Assembly (NCBI RefSeq): GCF_041200175.1
Contig: NZ_CP165727.1
Coordinates: 7,062,001-7,126,000 of the forward strand
Source: Streptomyces sp. R33
Lineage (GTDB): Bacteria > Actinomycetota > Actinomycetes > Streptomycetales > Streptomycetaceae
Reading direction: 5' to 3'
Length of the DNA stretch: 64,000 nt
Part shown: piece by piece, positions 16,541-25,723 of the stretch
Numbering within the stretch: position 1 is the first letter of the stretch
Layout of the letters: each line of letters starts with the position of its first letter
Position numbers and translations under genes: made by a program
The notes under the pieces: model-generated
The model's database searches: none
The model's input: only the letters and a program-made list of their open reading frames with translations
Told to the model about the DNA's origin: nothing

Positions 16541-18811
16541 ATGCTCTCGAAAGCCCTGTTGCGCCTGGGCGCAAGCGCCGCCCGCCATCCCTGGCGGGTG
16601 ATCGCGGCCTGGCTGATCGCCGCCACGCTTGTCGTCCTCGCCGCGATCGCCTTCGGCGGGCGGACCGCGGACTCGATGACCGCTCCGGGGCTGGACTCCG
16701 GACGGGCCGCGGAACTGATCGAGAGGGCCGGCACCGGCCAGGAGGGGATGACCGCCCAAGTGGTCGTCACCCCCCTCGACGACGGTGCGACGTTCTTCGA
16801 CGACGACGGCGCGCGCACCGCTCTCACGCGGCTGCAGACCGAGGTGAAGCGGTTGCCGCACGTGCTCGGCACGAGCGACCCGGCGGGGGCACTCGACGCA
16901 GGCGGGGACACCGCCGTGCGCGGCGGCCTCGTCTCGGCCGACGGGCGGATCGCGGTCGTCCGGGTGCAGTACCCCGACCAGAGCCGGCTGTCGGCCGAAG
17001 ACCTCGACGCCCTCGTCGATCTCGGCGACCGGCTGCGCGCCGAACTGCCCCTGCGCATCGAGATGGGCGGGAACCTCTTCTACGCCTTCTCCGACCCCGA
17101 CGGCGGCGCGAGCGAGCTCATCGGCCTCCTCGCCGCGGCCGCGATCCTGTTCCTGGCGTTCGGTTCGCTCGTCGCAGCCGCGCTGCCGATCGGCATGGCG
17201 GTCTTCGGACTGACCGTCGGGGTCGCCACGATGACGGTACTGGCGGGGGTGACGGACGTCCCGACCTTCGCACCGGTCCTGGGCAGCATGGTCGGGCTCG
17301 GAGTGGGCATCGACTACGCGCTGTTCGTGCTCGCCAGGCACCGGGAGTACCTCGCGCGCGGGCTCGATCCCCAGGAGGCGGCCGGACGAGCGGTGGCAAC
17401 GGCGGGGCGGCCCGTGGTCTTCGCCGGCGGCACCGTCGTCGTATCGATCCTCGGCCTGGCGGTCGCGAACGTGCCGTTCATGACGGTGGGCGGGTTCGCC
17501 GTCTCGATCGTCGTCCTGACGATGGTGCTCGCGTCGGTGACGCTGCTGCCGGCCTTCCTCGGCGCGGCGGGCCCGCGGCTGGGCCGGGCCGGCCGGATCG
17601 GCCGGGCTCTGCAGACCGGGATGCTGGGCCGACTCGCACGGCGGCGGGACACGGTGGCGGGCGCCGCTCCCGCCGCCGGGTGGCGTCGCTGGATCGGGCA
17701 CGTCAGCCGGCACCCGGTCCTGTACGCGATCGGCGCGGCGGGGCTGCTGCTGACCGCGACGCTGCCCGTGCTCGGCCTGCGCGTCGGCCTGCCCGACGAG
17801 GGCTCACTGCCGCAGAGCCGTACCGAGCGCCGCGCCTACGACCTCGTCGCCGAGGGGTTCGGCCCGGGCACCAACGGTCCCCTCGTCGTCGCCGCGGACC
17901 CCACCGGTGATCCGGGAGTGCTGGACCGACTCGTCGGGGCGGTCGCGGCGGATCCGGGCATCGCATCCGTCGCGCCGACGCACGTCGACCGGGCCACCGG
18001 CATCGCGACCCTCGTGGTGTTCCCGACCACCAGCCCTCAGGACAAGGCCACGGCCGACACCATCGCCCGGCTGCGCACCGACGTGCTGCCCACGGCGATC
18101 GGGCACGGCCCGGCCAGGGCCCACGTCGGCGGCGCCGCCGCGAGCCTGTCCGATGTGGGCCGACGCACCAGCCAACGCCTGCCGGTGTTCGTCGCCGCCG
18201 TGCTGGCGATGTCGTTCCTGCTGCTGATGCTGGTCTTCCGCTCGATACTCGTACCGCTGAAGGCGGTACTGCTGAACCTGCTGAGCATCGGCGCGGCCTA
18301 CGGGGTCATGGTCGCGGTCTTCCAGTGGGGCTGGGGAGGCGCACTCATCGGGCTGGAAGCGACGGTTCCGATCGTGTCGTTCATCCCGATGTTCCTCTTC
18401 GCCATCCTGTTCGGCCTGTCGATGGACTACGAGGTGTTCCTCCTCTCGCGTGTACGCGAGGAGTACCTGCGCACCGGCGACAACGGCACGGCGATCGTTG
18501 AGGGCGTCTCGGGCACCGCCCGGATCATCACCTCGGCCGCCCTCATCATGGTGGCGGTCTTCCTGTCCTTCGCCGTCGCCGAGGACCCCTCTGCCAAAAT
18601 GTTCGGGCTCGGCCTGGCCACCGCGATCTTCATCGACGCCACGGTCGTACGCATGGTGCTGGTACCGGCGACCATGACACTCCTCGGCCGGACCAACTGG
18701 TGGCTGCCGAAGTGGCTGGACTGGATGCTTCCCGGCGGCCCGGTCGGCACCGACGACACCGACGCGGAACCCACGGATGAGACCCCGCGTCCACGGCTGG
18801 CTGACCGTTGA
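16541..18811 (+). CDS. MMPL/RND-family lipid or drug exporter
   Basis: A 756-residue inner-membrane transporter of the MMPL branch of RND pumps, with 11-12 predicted helices and two extracytoplasmic domains (about residues 45-185 and 430-560). It holds the paired proton-relay Asp-Tyr motifs expected in MmpL proteins: GVGIDYALFVLAR (Asp258-Tyr259) and LSMDYEVFLLSR (Asp629-Tyr630). GGAGG at 16531-16535 gives a good ribosome site for ATG 16541. Likely exports lipids, siderophores or antibiotics using the proton gradient. The adjacent divergent two-component system probably controls it. The C-terminus is acidic (GTDDTDAEPTDETP). Confidence 0.9.
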   Translation: MLSKALLRLGASAARHPWRVIAAWLIAATLVVLAAIAFGGRTADSMTAPGLDSGRAAELIERAGTGQEGMTAQVVVTPLDDGATFFDDDGARTALTRLQTEVKRLPHVLGTSDPAGALDAGGDTAVRGGLVSADGRIAVVRVQYPDQSRLSAEDLDALVDLGDRLRAELPLRIEMGGNLFYAFSDPDGGASELIGLLAAAAILFLAFGSLVAAALPIGMAVFGLTVGVATMTVLAGVTDVPTFAPVLGSMVGLGVGIDYALFVLARHREYLARGLDPQEAAGRAVATAGRPVVFAGGTVVVSILGLAVANVPFMTVGGFAVSIVVLTMVLASVTLLPAFLGAAGPRLGRAGRIGRALQTGMLGRLARRRDTVAGAAPAAGWRRWIGHVSRHPVLYAIGAAGLLLTATLPVLGLRVGLPDEGSLPQSRTERRAYDLVAEGFGPGTNGPLVVAADPTGDPGVLDRLVGAVAADPGIASVAPTHVDRATGIATLVVFPTTSPQDKATADTIARLRTDVLPTAIGHGPARAHVGGAAASLSDVGRRTSQRLPVFVAAVLAMSFLLLMLVFRSILVPLKAVLLNLLSIGAAYGVMVAVFQWGWGGALIGLEATVPIVSFIPMFLFAILFGLSMDYEVFLLSRVREEYLRTGDNGTAIVEGVSGTARIITSAALIMVAVFLSFAVAEDPSAKMFGLGLATAIFIDATVVRMVLVPATMTLLGRTNWWLPKWLDWMLPGGPVGTDDTDAEPTDETPRPRLADR

Positions 18812-18856
18812 CTCAACTCCTGCCCGCCTTTGGCGTCCGGCACCTCAGCGCGTCAC

Positions 18857-19399
18857 CTAGGGGGTTGCCTCGGCGGCCGCGCGGAGGCGGGCGTATTCCT
18901 GGGCCATGGATTCTGCCGTCCAGTGGGCGTTGAGGCCGCTGGGGTTGGGGAGCGCCCAGATGCGGGTGGAGCCGATGGTCCGGTCCTGGGGGCCGATCTG
19001 GGCCTTGCGTTCGCCAAAGGCCGTGCGGTACGCGGTGACACCGACGACCGCCAGCCATTGCGGGCGCAGCTGTTCCACCTTGGCGGTCAGGATGCGGCCG
19101 CCCTCGCGGAACTCCTCGGCGCTCAGCTCGTCGGCCCGGGCCGTGGCGCGGGCGACGACGTTGGTGATGCCGAGCCGGTGGGTCAGCAGCTCCTCCTGCT
19201 CCGCGGGGGCGAAGCGGCGCGGAGTGAAGCCGGACAGGTGCAGGACTGGCCAGAACCGATTGCCGGGGCGGGCGAAGTGATGGCCCGTCGCGGCGGAGAG
19301 GAGACCCGGGTTGATCCCGCAGAACAGCACGCGCAGACCGCCCGCGACCACGTCCGGGATGACGCGGTCACGGGCGGCGCTCAGCTCCTCGGGGGTCAG
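18857..19399 (-). CDS. mug: Mismatch-specific uracil/thymine-DNA glycosylase (Mug), CTG start
   Basis: A 180-residue glycosylase that removes uracil or thymine mispaired with guanine in base-excision repair. Motif 1 is FCGINPGLLSAATGHHFARP and motif 2 is LPNPSGLNAHW, both in the right places for the Mug family. No ATG, GTG or TTG fits the expected N-terminus; the first GTG (19351) would delete the conserved LTPEELSAARDRVIPD stretch. A CTG at 19399-19397 restores it and overlaps the purB stop codon as CTGA, matching the usual ATGA coupling. It therefore probably starts at CTG. Transcribed with purB. Confidence 0.82.
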   Translation of the reverse strand: MTPEELSAARDRVIPDVVAGGLRVLFCGINPGLLSAATGHHFARPGNRFWPVLHLSGFTPRRFAPAEQEELLTHRLGITNVVARATARADELSAEEFREGGRILTAKVEQLRPQWLAVVGVTAYRTAFGERKAQIGPQDRTIGSTRIWALPNPSGLNAHWTAESMAQEYARLRAAAEATP

Positions 19400-20829
19400 A
19401 GGATCGACCCCGGCGTGTACCCGGCGGCCTCCGGGTGCTGCTTGGCGATCGCCTCGATACGGGAGACCACCGCGGCGACCTGGTCACCGGCGGCGCCCGT
19501 GAAGGACAGCTTGTCGGCCATCAGGGCGTCGAGCTGGGCCCGGTCGAGCGGCATGCGCTCGTCGGCGGCCAGCTTGTCCAGCAGTTCGTTGCGCTCGGCG
19601 CCCTGCTCGCGCATGGCGAGCGCGGAGGCCACCGCGTGCTCCTTGATGACCTCGTGCGCGGCCTCGCGGCCGACACCCGCCCGCACCGCGCCCATCAGGA
19701 CCTTGGTGGTCGCGAGGAACGGCAGGTAGCGGTCCAGCTCGCGGGCCACGACCGCCGGGAAGGCGCCGAACTCGTCGAGGACGGTCAGGAAGGTCTCGAG
19801 CAGGCCGTCGAAAGCGAAGAACGCGTCGGGCAGCGCCACCCGGCGGACCACGGAGCAGGAGACGTCGCCCTCGTTCCACTGGTCGCCCGCCAGCTCGCCG
19901 GTCATCGAGGCGTAGCCGCGCAGGATGACCATCAGGCCGTTGACGCGCTCGCAGGAGCGGGTGTTCATCTTGTGCGGCATCGCGGAGGAGCCGACCTGGC
20001 CGGGCTTGAAGCCCTCGGTGACCAGCTCGTGGCCGGCCATCAGGCGGATCGTCTTCGCGATCGACGAGGGGGCGGCGGCCAGCTGCACCAGGGCGGTGAC
20101 CACGTCGTAGTCGAGCGAGCGGGGGTAGACCTGGCCGACCGAGGTGAAGGCCTGGGCGAAGCCGAGGTGGGCGGCGATCCGCTGCTCCAGGTCGGCGAGC
20201 TTGGCGGCGTCGCCGCCGAGCAGGTCGAGCATGTCCTGGGCGGTGCCGACCGGGCCCTTGATCCCGCGCAGCGGGTAGCGGCCGAGCAGGTCCTCCAGGC
20301 GGTCGTAGGCGACCAGCAGCTCGTCGGCCGCGGTGGCGAAGCGCTTGCCCAGGGTCGTCGCCTGCGCGGCGACGTTGTGGGAGCGGCCGGCCATGACCAG
20401 CTCGGCGTGCTCGCCGGCCAGCTTGCCGAGACGGGCCAGGACGGCGACCGTGCGGTCGCGGGCCAGCTCCAGCGAGAGCCGGATCTGCAGCTGCTCGACG
20501 TTCTCGGTGAGGTCGCGGGAGGTCATGCCCTTGTGGACGTGCTCGTGGCCGGCGAGGGCGTTGAACTCCTCGATGCGGGCCTTCACGTCGTGCCGGGTGA
20601 CCTTCTCGCGCTCGGCGATGGAGGCGAGGTCGACCGTCTCCAGGACACGCTCGTAGTCGGCGAGGGCGGCGTCCGGGACGTCGATGCCGAGGTCCTTCTG
20701 GGCGCGGAGGACGGCGAGCCACAGCCGCCGCTCCAGTGTCACCTTGTACTCGGGGGACCACAGGACGGCGAGCTCCGCGGAGGCGTAGCGGCCGGCCAGG
20801 ACATTGGGGATGCGGGGCTTGGCTGTCAC
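19396..20829 (-). CDS. purB: Adenylosuccinate lyase
   Basis: A 477-residue cytoplasmic enzyme acting twice in purine synthesis: SAICAR to AICAR, and adenylosuccinate to AMP, each releasing fumarate. It has the fumarase/aspartase superfamily signature GSSAMPHKMNTRSCE with the mobile catalytic serine, plus MTSRDLTENV and the GRSHNVAAQATT region bearing the general acid His. The start is the GTG at 20829 (MTAKPRIPN). Its stop overlaps the CTG start of mug, so mug is probably translated by ribosomes leaving purB. The long reading frame continuing to 21747 is rejected as a shadow of the SGNH gene. Confidence 0.95.
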   Translation of the reverse strand: MTAKPRIPNVLAGRYASAELAVLWSPEYKVTLERRLWLAVLRAQKDLGIDVPDAALADYERVLETVDLASIAEREKVTRHDVKARIEEFNALAGHEHVHKGMTSRDLTENVEQLQIRLSLELARDRTVAVLARLGKLAGEHAELVMAGRSHNVAAQATTLGKRFATAADELLVAYDRLEDLLGRYPLRGIKGPVGTAQDMLDLLGGDAAKLADLEQRIAAHLGFAQAFTSVGQVYPRSLDYDVVTALVQLAAAPSSIAKTIRLMAGHELVTEGFKPGQVGSSAMPHKMNTRSCERVNGLMVILRGYASMTGELAGDQWNEGDVSCSVVRRVALPDAFFAFDGLLETFLTVLDEFGAFPAVVARELDRYLPFLATTKVLMGAVRAGVGREAAHEVIKEHAVASALAMREQGAERNELLDKLAADERMPLDRAQLDALMADKLSFTGAAGDQVAAVVSRIEAIAKQHPEAAGYTPGSIL

Positions 20830-20900
20830 GTGTAGGGATTCTACTTGGGCCGCAGCTGTGCGTTTACGCAGGTAGGGGCCCCGCCCCGGATTGTGCCTTG

Positions 20901-21692
20901 CTACGAGAGCCGGTCGCCCGCGACGGCCTCGTACGGCAGCAGCTCCGGGCGCTTGGCCGGGCGGCCGTCCCCGGAGGAGCGGCCCGTCAGCCGGCGGCCC
21001 ACCCAGGGCAGCAGGTGCTGCCGTGCGAAGCTCAGGTCCTGCGAGCGGCGTACGGCCCAGCCCGGGGGCACCGCGGGCGGGAGCTCGGCGCGCCAGTCCT
21101 GCTCGGGCGGCAGGCCCAGCGTCTGCCAGACCGCCTCGGCCACCCGGCGGTGGCCCTCGGGCGTCAGGTGCAGCCGGTCGACGTCCCACATGCGGGGGTC
21201 GGCGAGTACGGCGGCCCCGTACAGGTCCACCACCAGGGCTCCGTGCCGGGCGGCGAGCTCCTCGATGAACGCGAAGAGCTCCTCCATGCGCGGCCGGAAG
21301 CGGTCCATCACCGGCCCGTTGCGCCCCGGGGAGCGCATCAGCACCAGCGTCTTGCACGTGGGCGCCAGCAGCCCCACGGCCTCCTCGAGGTGTCCGCGCA
21401 CCCGGCCCATGTCGACCTTCGGACGCAGCGCGTCGTTCAGGCCTCCCACCAGGGTCACCACATCGGCGCGCATCGCCGCCGCGGCCGGGACCTGATCCTC
21501 GGCCATCTGCCCGATCAGCTTCCCGCGGACCGCGAGGTTCGCGTACCGGAAGCCCGGCTCGCGCACCGCGAGGCGGGCGGCCAGCAGATCGGCCCAGCCC
21601 CGGTAGGAGCCGTCGGGCAGCAGGTCGGACATGCCTTCGGTGAAGGAGTCGCCGACCGCGACGAAACTGGTGTAAGACGCATTCATCTCCAT
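20901..21692 (-). CDS. SGNH/GDSL hydrolase
   Basis: A 263-residue SGNH-fold esterase or lipase-like hydrolase, probably cytoplasmic as no signal peptide is visible. Block I AVGDSFTEG holds the nucleophile Ser16, block II glycine is in NLAVRGK, block III is GGLNDAL with the oxyanion Asn, and block V is DRLHLTPEGH with the catalytic Asp and His. The start is ATG 21692; the next in-frame ATG two codons later is nearly as good. A C-terminal 60 residues (PPEQDWRAELPPAVPP onward) are basic and may be a lid or linker. Acyl substrate unknown. Confidence 0.88.
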   Translation of the reverse strand: MEMNASYTSFVAVGDSFTEGMSDLLPDGSYRGWADLLAARLAVREPGFRYANLAVRGKLIGQMAEDQVPAAAAMRADVVTLVGGLNDALRPKVDMGRVRGHLEEAVGLLAPTCKTLVLMRSPGRNGPVMDRFRPRMEELFAFIEELAARHGALVVDLYGAAVLADPRMWDVDRLHLTPEGHRRVAEAVWQTLGLPPEQDWRAELPPAVPPGWAVRRSQDLSFARQHLLPWVGRRLTGRSSGDGRPAKRPELLPYEAVAGDRLS

Positions 21693-21785
21693 GGCGGAGT
21701 GATGTTACCGCGCGGTACCCCGACCCCGCAGGGCCGGGGCGCCGCATCCGGCAGCGCCGGGTCGAACCCGCGCGCGCAAGCCGCG

Positions 21786-22811
21786 TCAGGCGGAGGCCGG
21801 CCTGCCGAACAGCTCGCGCAGCACGTCCTCCATCGTCACCAGGCCCGTCATCGCCCCGTCCGCCCCGAGCACCGCCGCCAGGTGCGTCCGGCTGCGCCGC
21901 ATCGCGGTCAGCACGTCGTCCAGCGGCGTCTCCGCCCGCACTTGGGCGATCGGGCGCAGCGCCGACACCGGGAACGCCTCGTCACGCTCCGGTCCGTCCG
22001 CGTCCAGGGCGTCCTTGACGTGCAGGTATCCGAGGATCCTGGCCTGGGCGTCGATCACCGGGAAGCGGGAGTACCCGGACTCGGCCGACAACCGCTCCAG
22101 CCCCGCGGGCGTGAGGCCCTCCCGGGCCACGACGACCCCGTGCAGCGGCAGCACCACGTCGTTGACCGGCCGGCGGCCCAGCTCCAGGGCGTCGTGCAGC
22201 CGCTCGCTCGCCCGGCCGTCGATCAGCCCCGCCTCGCTGGAGTCGCGCACGATCCGCGCCAGCTCGTCGTCCGTGAAGGTCGCCGAGACCTCGTCCTTCA
22301 CGTCCACCCTGAGCAGCCGCAGCAGGAGGTTGGCGAAGGCGTTGATCGCGAAGATCACCGGCTTGAGCGCCCGCGTCAGGGTCACCAGCGGCGGACCGAG
22401 CAGCAGCGCCGTGCGCACCGGCTCGGAGAGGGCCACGTTTTTCGGCAGCATCTCGCCGAAGAGCATGTGCAGGTACGTCGCCAGCGCCAGCGCCACGACG
22501 AACGAGATCGCGTGGGTCAGCCCGGACGGCACCCCGAACAGGTCGAACAGCGGGGTCAGCAGGTGTGCGATGGCCGGCTCGGCCACCACGCCCAGGACCA
22601 GGGTGCACAGCGTGATCCCGAGCTGAGCCGCCGCCATCAGCGCCGACAGGTGCTCCAGCCCCCACAGCACGGCGCGGGCCCGCCGGTCCCCCTGCTCGGC
22701 GTACGGCTCGATCTGGCTGCGCCGCACCGAGATCAGCGCGAACTCCGCGCCGACGAAGAAGGCGTTGACGACCAGGGTCGCCAGGCCGATCAGCAGTTGG
22801 AGCACCGTCAT
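21786..22811 (-). CDS. CNNM-domain CBS transporter-like protein (hemolysin family, second copy)
   Basis: A 341-residue membrane protein with an N-terminal CNNM/DUF21 domain (three to four helices, starting LLIGLATLVVNAFFVGAEFALISVRRSQIEP) followed by a tandem CBS pair (about residues 205-335). Such proteins are related to Mg2+/Co2+ efflux and CorC; the CBS pair probably binds nucleotide. It lacks the C-terminal CorC_HlyC domain that its partner has. The ATG at 22811 overlaps the partner's TGA (22810-22808) as ATGA, so the two are translationally coupled and may form a heterodimer. Confidence 0.88.
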   Translation of the reverse strand: MTVLQLLIGLATLVVNAFFVGAEFALISVRRSQIEPYAEQGDRRARAVLWGLEHLSALMAAAQLGITLCTLVLGVVAEPAIAHLLTPLFDLFGVPSGLTHAISFVVALALATYLHMLFGEMLPKNVALSEPVRTALLLGPPLVTLTRALKPVIFAINAFANLLLRLLRVDVKDEVSATFTDDELARIVRDSSEAGLIDGRASERLHDALELGRRPVNDVVLPLHGVVVAREGLTPAGLERLSAESGYSRFPVIDAQARILGYLHVKDALDADGPERDEAFPVSALRPIAQVRAETPLDDVLTAMRRSRTHLAAVLGADGAMTGLVTMEDVLRELFGRPASA

Positions 22812-24148
22812 CGGGCTCCCTCCCCACCCTTGTCCTGCGACGGCTCGACGGGCGCGTGCAGCAGCACCCGCGCCGCCCGCCGTCCGCTGGCGTCCACCAC
22901 GTCGATCCGCCAGCCGTCCAGCTCCATGCTGTCGCCGACGGCCGGGATCCGGCCCAGTTCGGTCGCTATCAGCCCGGCCAGCGTCTCGTACGGGCCGTCC
23001 GGCACGCGCAGTCCGATCCGCTCCAGCTGGTCGGTGCGCGCGGCGCCGTCGGCGGAGTAGAGGCGGCGCCCGGAGGTGTCCGTACCGGCCGGGGCCAGAT
23101 CCGGGGTCTCGTGCGGGTCGTGCTCGTCGCGCACCTCGCCGACGACCTCCTCGACGATGTCCTCCAGGGTGACGACGCCGGCCGTGCCGCCGTACTCGTC
23201 GATCACCACGGCCATCGTCTGGCGGCCGGACAGCAGGTCCAGCAGCCGGTCCACGGTCAGCGACTCCGGCACCAGCAGCGGTTGGCGCAGCAGCTGGGAG
23301 ACGGGCCGGCGGCGCCGTTCCTCGGCGTGCAGCGCGAGCACGTCCTTGATGTGGACCGTGCCGACGACGGTGTCGAGGCTGCCCCGGTAGACCGGGAAGC
23401 GCGACAGGCCGGTCGCCAGCGTCGCGTTCGCCACGTCCTCGGCGGTGGTCTGCACGTCGAGGGCGGTGACCTGGACGCGCGGGGTCATCACGTTCTCCGC
23501 GGTCAGGTCGGCCAGGTTCAGGGTCCGTACGAACAGCTCGGCGGTGTCCTTCTCCAGCGCGCCCGCCTTGGCGGAGTGCCGGGCCAGCGCCACCAGCTCC
23601 TGCGGGGTGCGCGCGGAGGCCAGCTCCTCGGCCGGCTCCATGCCGAACCGGCGGACCATGTGGTTCGCCGTGCTGTTCAGATGGCTGATGAACGGCCGGA
23701 AGGCGCGGCTGAAGACCCGCTGCATGGTGGCCACCCGCTTGGCGATGGCAAGCGGGGACGAGATCGCCCAGTTCTTGGGCACCAGCTCGCCGACGACCAT
23801 CAGGACGACGGTCGACAGCACCGTGCCGAGGATCAGGGCGGTGGAGGAGGCGGCGCCGGCCGACAGCCCCATGGCCTCGAAGGGGCCCTGGAGCAGGGCG
23901 GCGATCGACGGCTTGGAGATCATGCCGATGACCAGGCCGGTCACGGTGATGCCGAGCTGGGCGCCGGAGAGCTGGAACGTCAGGCTGCGCACGGCCGCCC
24001 GGGCGCTCTCCGCCCCGCGCTCGCCGCGCTCGACGGCTTGGTCGAGCTCGCTGCGCTCGACCGTGGTCAGCGAGAACTCGGCCGCGACGAAGGCCCCGCA
24101 GGCAAGGCAGAGCAGCAGCGCCACGAGGAGCAGGAGCACTTCGGTCAT
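22808..24148 (-). CDS. CNNM-CBS-CorC_HlyC protein (hemolysin family)
   Basis: A 446-residue membrane protein: CNNM/DUF21 domain (residues 1-190, about four helices), CBS pair (about 215-345), and a C-terminal CorC_HlyC domain (about 360-440). Motifs FVAAEFSLTTVERSELD and VIDEYGGTAGVVTLEDIVEEVVGE are typical. Relatives take part in magnesium or cobalt homeostasis. It is the first gene of the pair and shares a 4-base ATGA overlap with the next one. The 196 bases upstream contain no riboswitch that I can recognise. Confidence 0.9.
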   Translation of the reverse strand: MTEVLLLLVALLLCLACGAFVAAEFSLTTVERSELDQAVERGERGAESARAAVRSLTFQLSGAQLGITVTGLVIGMISKPSIAALLQGPFEAMGLSAGAASSTALILGTVLSTVVLMVVGELVPKNWAISSPLAIAKRVATMQRVFSRAFRPFISHLNSTANHMVRRFGMEPAEELASARTPQELVALARHSAKAGALEKDTAELFVRTLNLADLTAENVMTPRVQVTALDVQTTAEDVANATLATGLSRFPVYRGSLDTVVGTVHIKDVLALHAEERRRRPVSQLLRQPLLVPESLTVDRLLDLLSGRQTMAVVIDEYGGTAGVVTLEDIVEEVVGEVRDEHDPHETPDLAPAGTDTSGRRLYSADGAARTDQLERIGLRVPDGPYETLAGLIATELGRIPAVGDSMELDGWRIDVVDASGRRAARVLLHAPVEPSQDKGGEGAR

Positions 24149-24344
24149 CGGTCGGTCACCTCCATTCCATGATCAGCCAGGAGGAGGGGTATCGCGCGAT
24201 GTCGGGTACTGGGGGGCTCGCCCATGGGCGGACGCTCACACCTTTCGATCGGGTCGGTCGGCTTGCTGTCCACAAGGGTAAAGGACGGGCAAAGAGAGCG
24301 GATCATTCTTTTGGCTGAGCGCACCCGGATGATGGGATCCGGAC

Positions 24345-24770
24345 ATGGGCGATCTTCACATCGGTCCCGCGGCGGCCGCCGATCTCAGCACCGTGCTCGA
24401 CTTCTGGAAGACCGCTGCCGAGGGAACGAGTATCAGCGACGACCTCGCCGGGGTCGAGCAGCTCCACGCCCGCGATCCGCACGCCCTGCTGCTCGCCCGG
24501 CGCGAAGGCGAACTGGTCGGCACCGTGATCGCCGGCTTCGACGGCTGGCGCTGCCACCTCTACCGGCTCGCGGTCCACCCGGCACACCGCCGCCGGGGCA
24601 TCGGATCGGCGCTGCTGGCCGCCGCGGAGGAGCGCTTCGCCGCGCTCGGCGGACGGCGGGCGGACGCGATGGTGCTGGACCGCAACGAGCGGGCGCACGG
24701 GGCGTGGGACGCGGCCGGGTACCACCCCGAGGACCACTGGACGCGCTGGGTCAAACCGCTGGGCGACTGA
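24345..24770 (+). CDS. GNAT-family N-acetyltransferase
   Basis: A 141-residue single-domain acetyltransferase. The acetyl-CoA binding loop is HRRRGIGSALL and the sheet-splaying motif LYRLAVHPAHR precedes it. The final section DAAGYHPEDHWTRWVKPL is typical of RimI-like members acting on small molecules or N-termini. Start ATG 24345. Divergent from the CNNM pair with 196 bases between, so it has its own promoter. The acceptor substrate is unknown. Confidence 0.85.
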   Translation: MGDLHIGPAAAADLSTVLDFWKTAAEGTSISDDLAGVEQLHARDPHALLLARREGELVGTVIAGFDGWRCHLYRLAVHPAHRRRGIGSALLAAAEERFAALGGRRADAMVLDRNERAHGAWDAAGYHPEDHWTRWVKPLGD

Positions 24771-24813
24771 GGCCCGGCGGGCAGGGCCCAGCTCCCCGGC
24801 CGCCGCAAACCCC

Positions 24814-25479
24814 CTACGCGGGACCGCGGCGGGCGGAACCGATCACGCAGTACGAGGTGGGCAGCGCCGGTCCGCGCTCGGGCAGCCGGAAACTGCGGTA
24901 CGAGACGGCCCGGAAGCCCGCGGCCTCGATCGCGGCGACCGGGTCCCGGGACGTGTGGCACCCGCCGAAGAGGTGGGGCCACACGGTCCGGTCCAGCGTG
25001 CGCTGGACGGCGGACATGCCGGGGGTGGGCGCCCGGCCGTGCTCGAAGAAGCGGAGCTCGGCGTCGGGGCGCAGCACCCGGTGGAGCTCCGCGAGCGAGC
25101 GGGGCAGGTCCCGTACGGTGCACAGCACGAGGGAGGCGACGGCGGCGTCGAAGGCCTCGCTCTTGACCGGGAGGGCCTCGGCGAGGCCCGGCACGACGTC
25201 GACGGGGACCTCGGCGCGCACGGCGGCGTCGGCCGCGAGCCGCCGCAGGCGCCGTTCCGGTTCGACGGCGACGACCTCGGAGACGGCGCGGGGGTAGTGG
25301 GCGAAGTTGAGGCCGTTGCCCGCGCCGATCTCGATGATCCGGCCGGACACCCCGTGCAGGAGCTCGCTGCGGAGGGCGGCGATGCCTCCGCGGGTGTCGG
25401 CGGCGGTGCTGAACCGGGCGTAGAACCGGGCGAAGAGCGGGTGGTCGACGGAATCCGGGCCTTGGTGCGGTGTGGCCAT
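24814..25479 (-). CDS. Class I SAM-dependent methyltransferase
   Basis: A 221-residue methyltransferase of the Rossmann class. SAM motif I is IIEIGAGNGLNF (about residues 50-61), motif II VVAVEPERRLRR, motif IV AFDAAVASLVLC, and motif post-I region VLRPDAELRFFEHGRA. The overall look (GGIAALRSELLHGVSG start) is of the UbiE/methyltransf_11 group that includes phosphatidylethanolamine and small-molecule methyltransferases. Start ATG 25479 is chosen: the frame extends to 25800 but only through the reverse of the neighbouring promoter. It converges with the GNAT gene. Confidence 0.88.
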   Translation of the reverse strand: MATPHQGPDSVDHPLFARFYARFSTAADTRGGIAALRSELLHGVSGRIIEIGAGNGLNFAHYPRAVSEVVAVEPERRLRRLAADAAVRAEVPVDVVPGLAEALPVKSEAFDAAVASLVLCTVRDLPRSLAELHRVLRPDAELRFFEHGRAPTPGMSAVQRTLDRTVWPHLFGGCHTSRDPVAAIEAAGFRAVSYRSFRLPERGPALPTSYCVIGSARRGPA

Positions 25480-25723
25480 GGCGGGCCTCCGGGGCGGGGT
25501 CGGCGGGTGCGGTTGCCCTGCCCGGCTGTTCCCCCTCCGGGCGGCCCGCAAAACCGCCTGCCCGCGGGACGGACCCGTCTCACGCGGTCTCACCTCACTG
25601 CCCGTCGGGGACGACCGCCCGCACGGGGATTGAGTACGCGTACTCAGGAGCCCGGGACCTGACGTGGGGACAATCGGGTGACCCGCCCCGCATGCGGGGG
25701 CCCGCCCAGGGAAAGTGGAGACC

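Noticed and set aside
18857..19351. GTG 19351 as the start of mug
   Set aside because: Would lose the conserved N-terminus present in-frame upstream; CTG 19399 fits better.
24149..24344. Possible metal-responsive riboswitch upstream of the CNNM pair
   Set aside because: No M-box, NiCo or yybP-ykoY fold could be recognised by eye.
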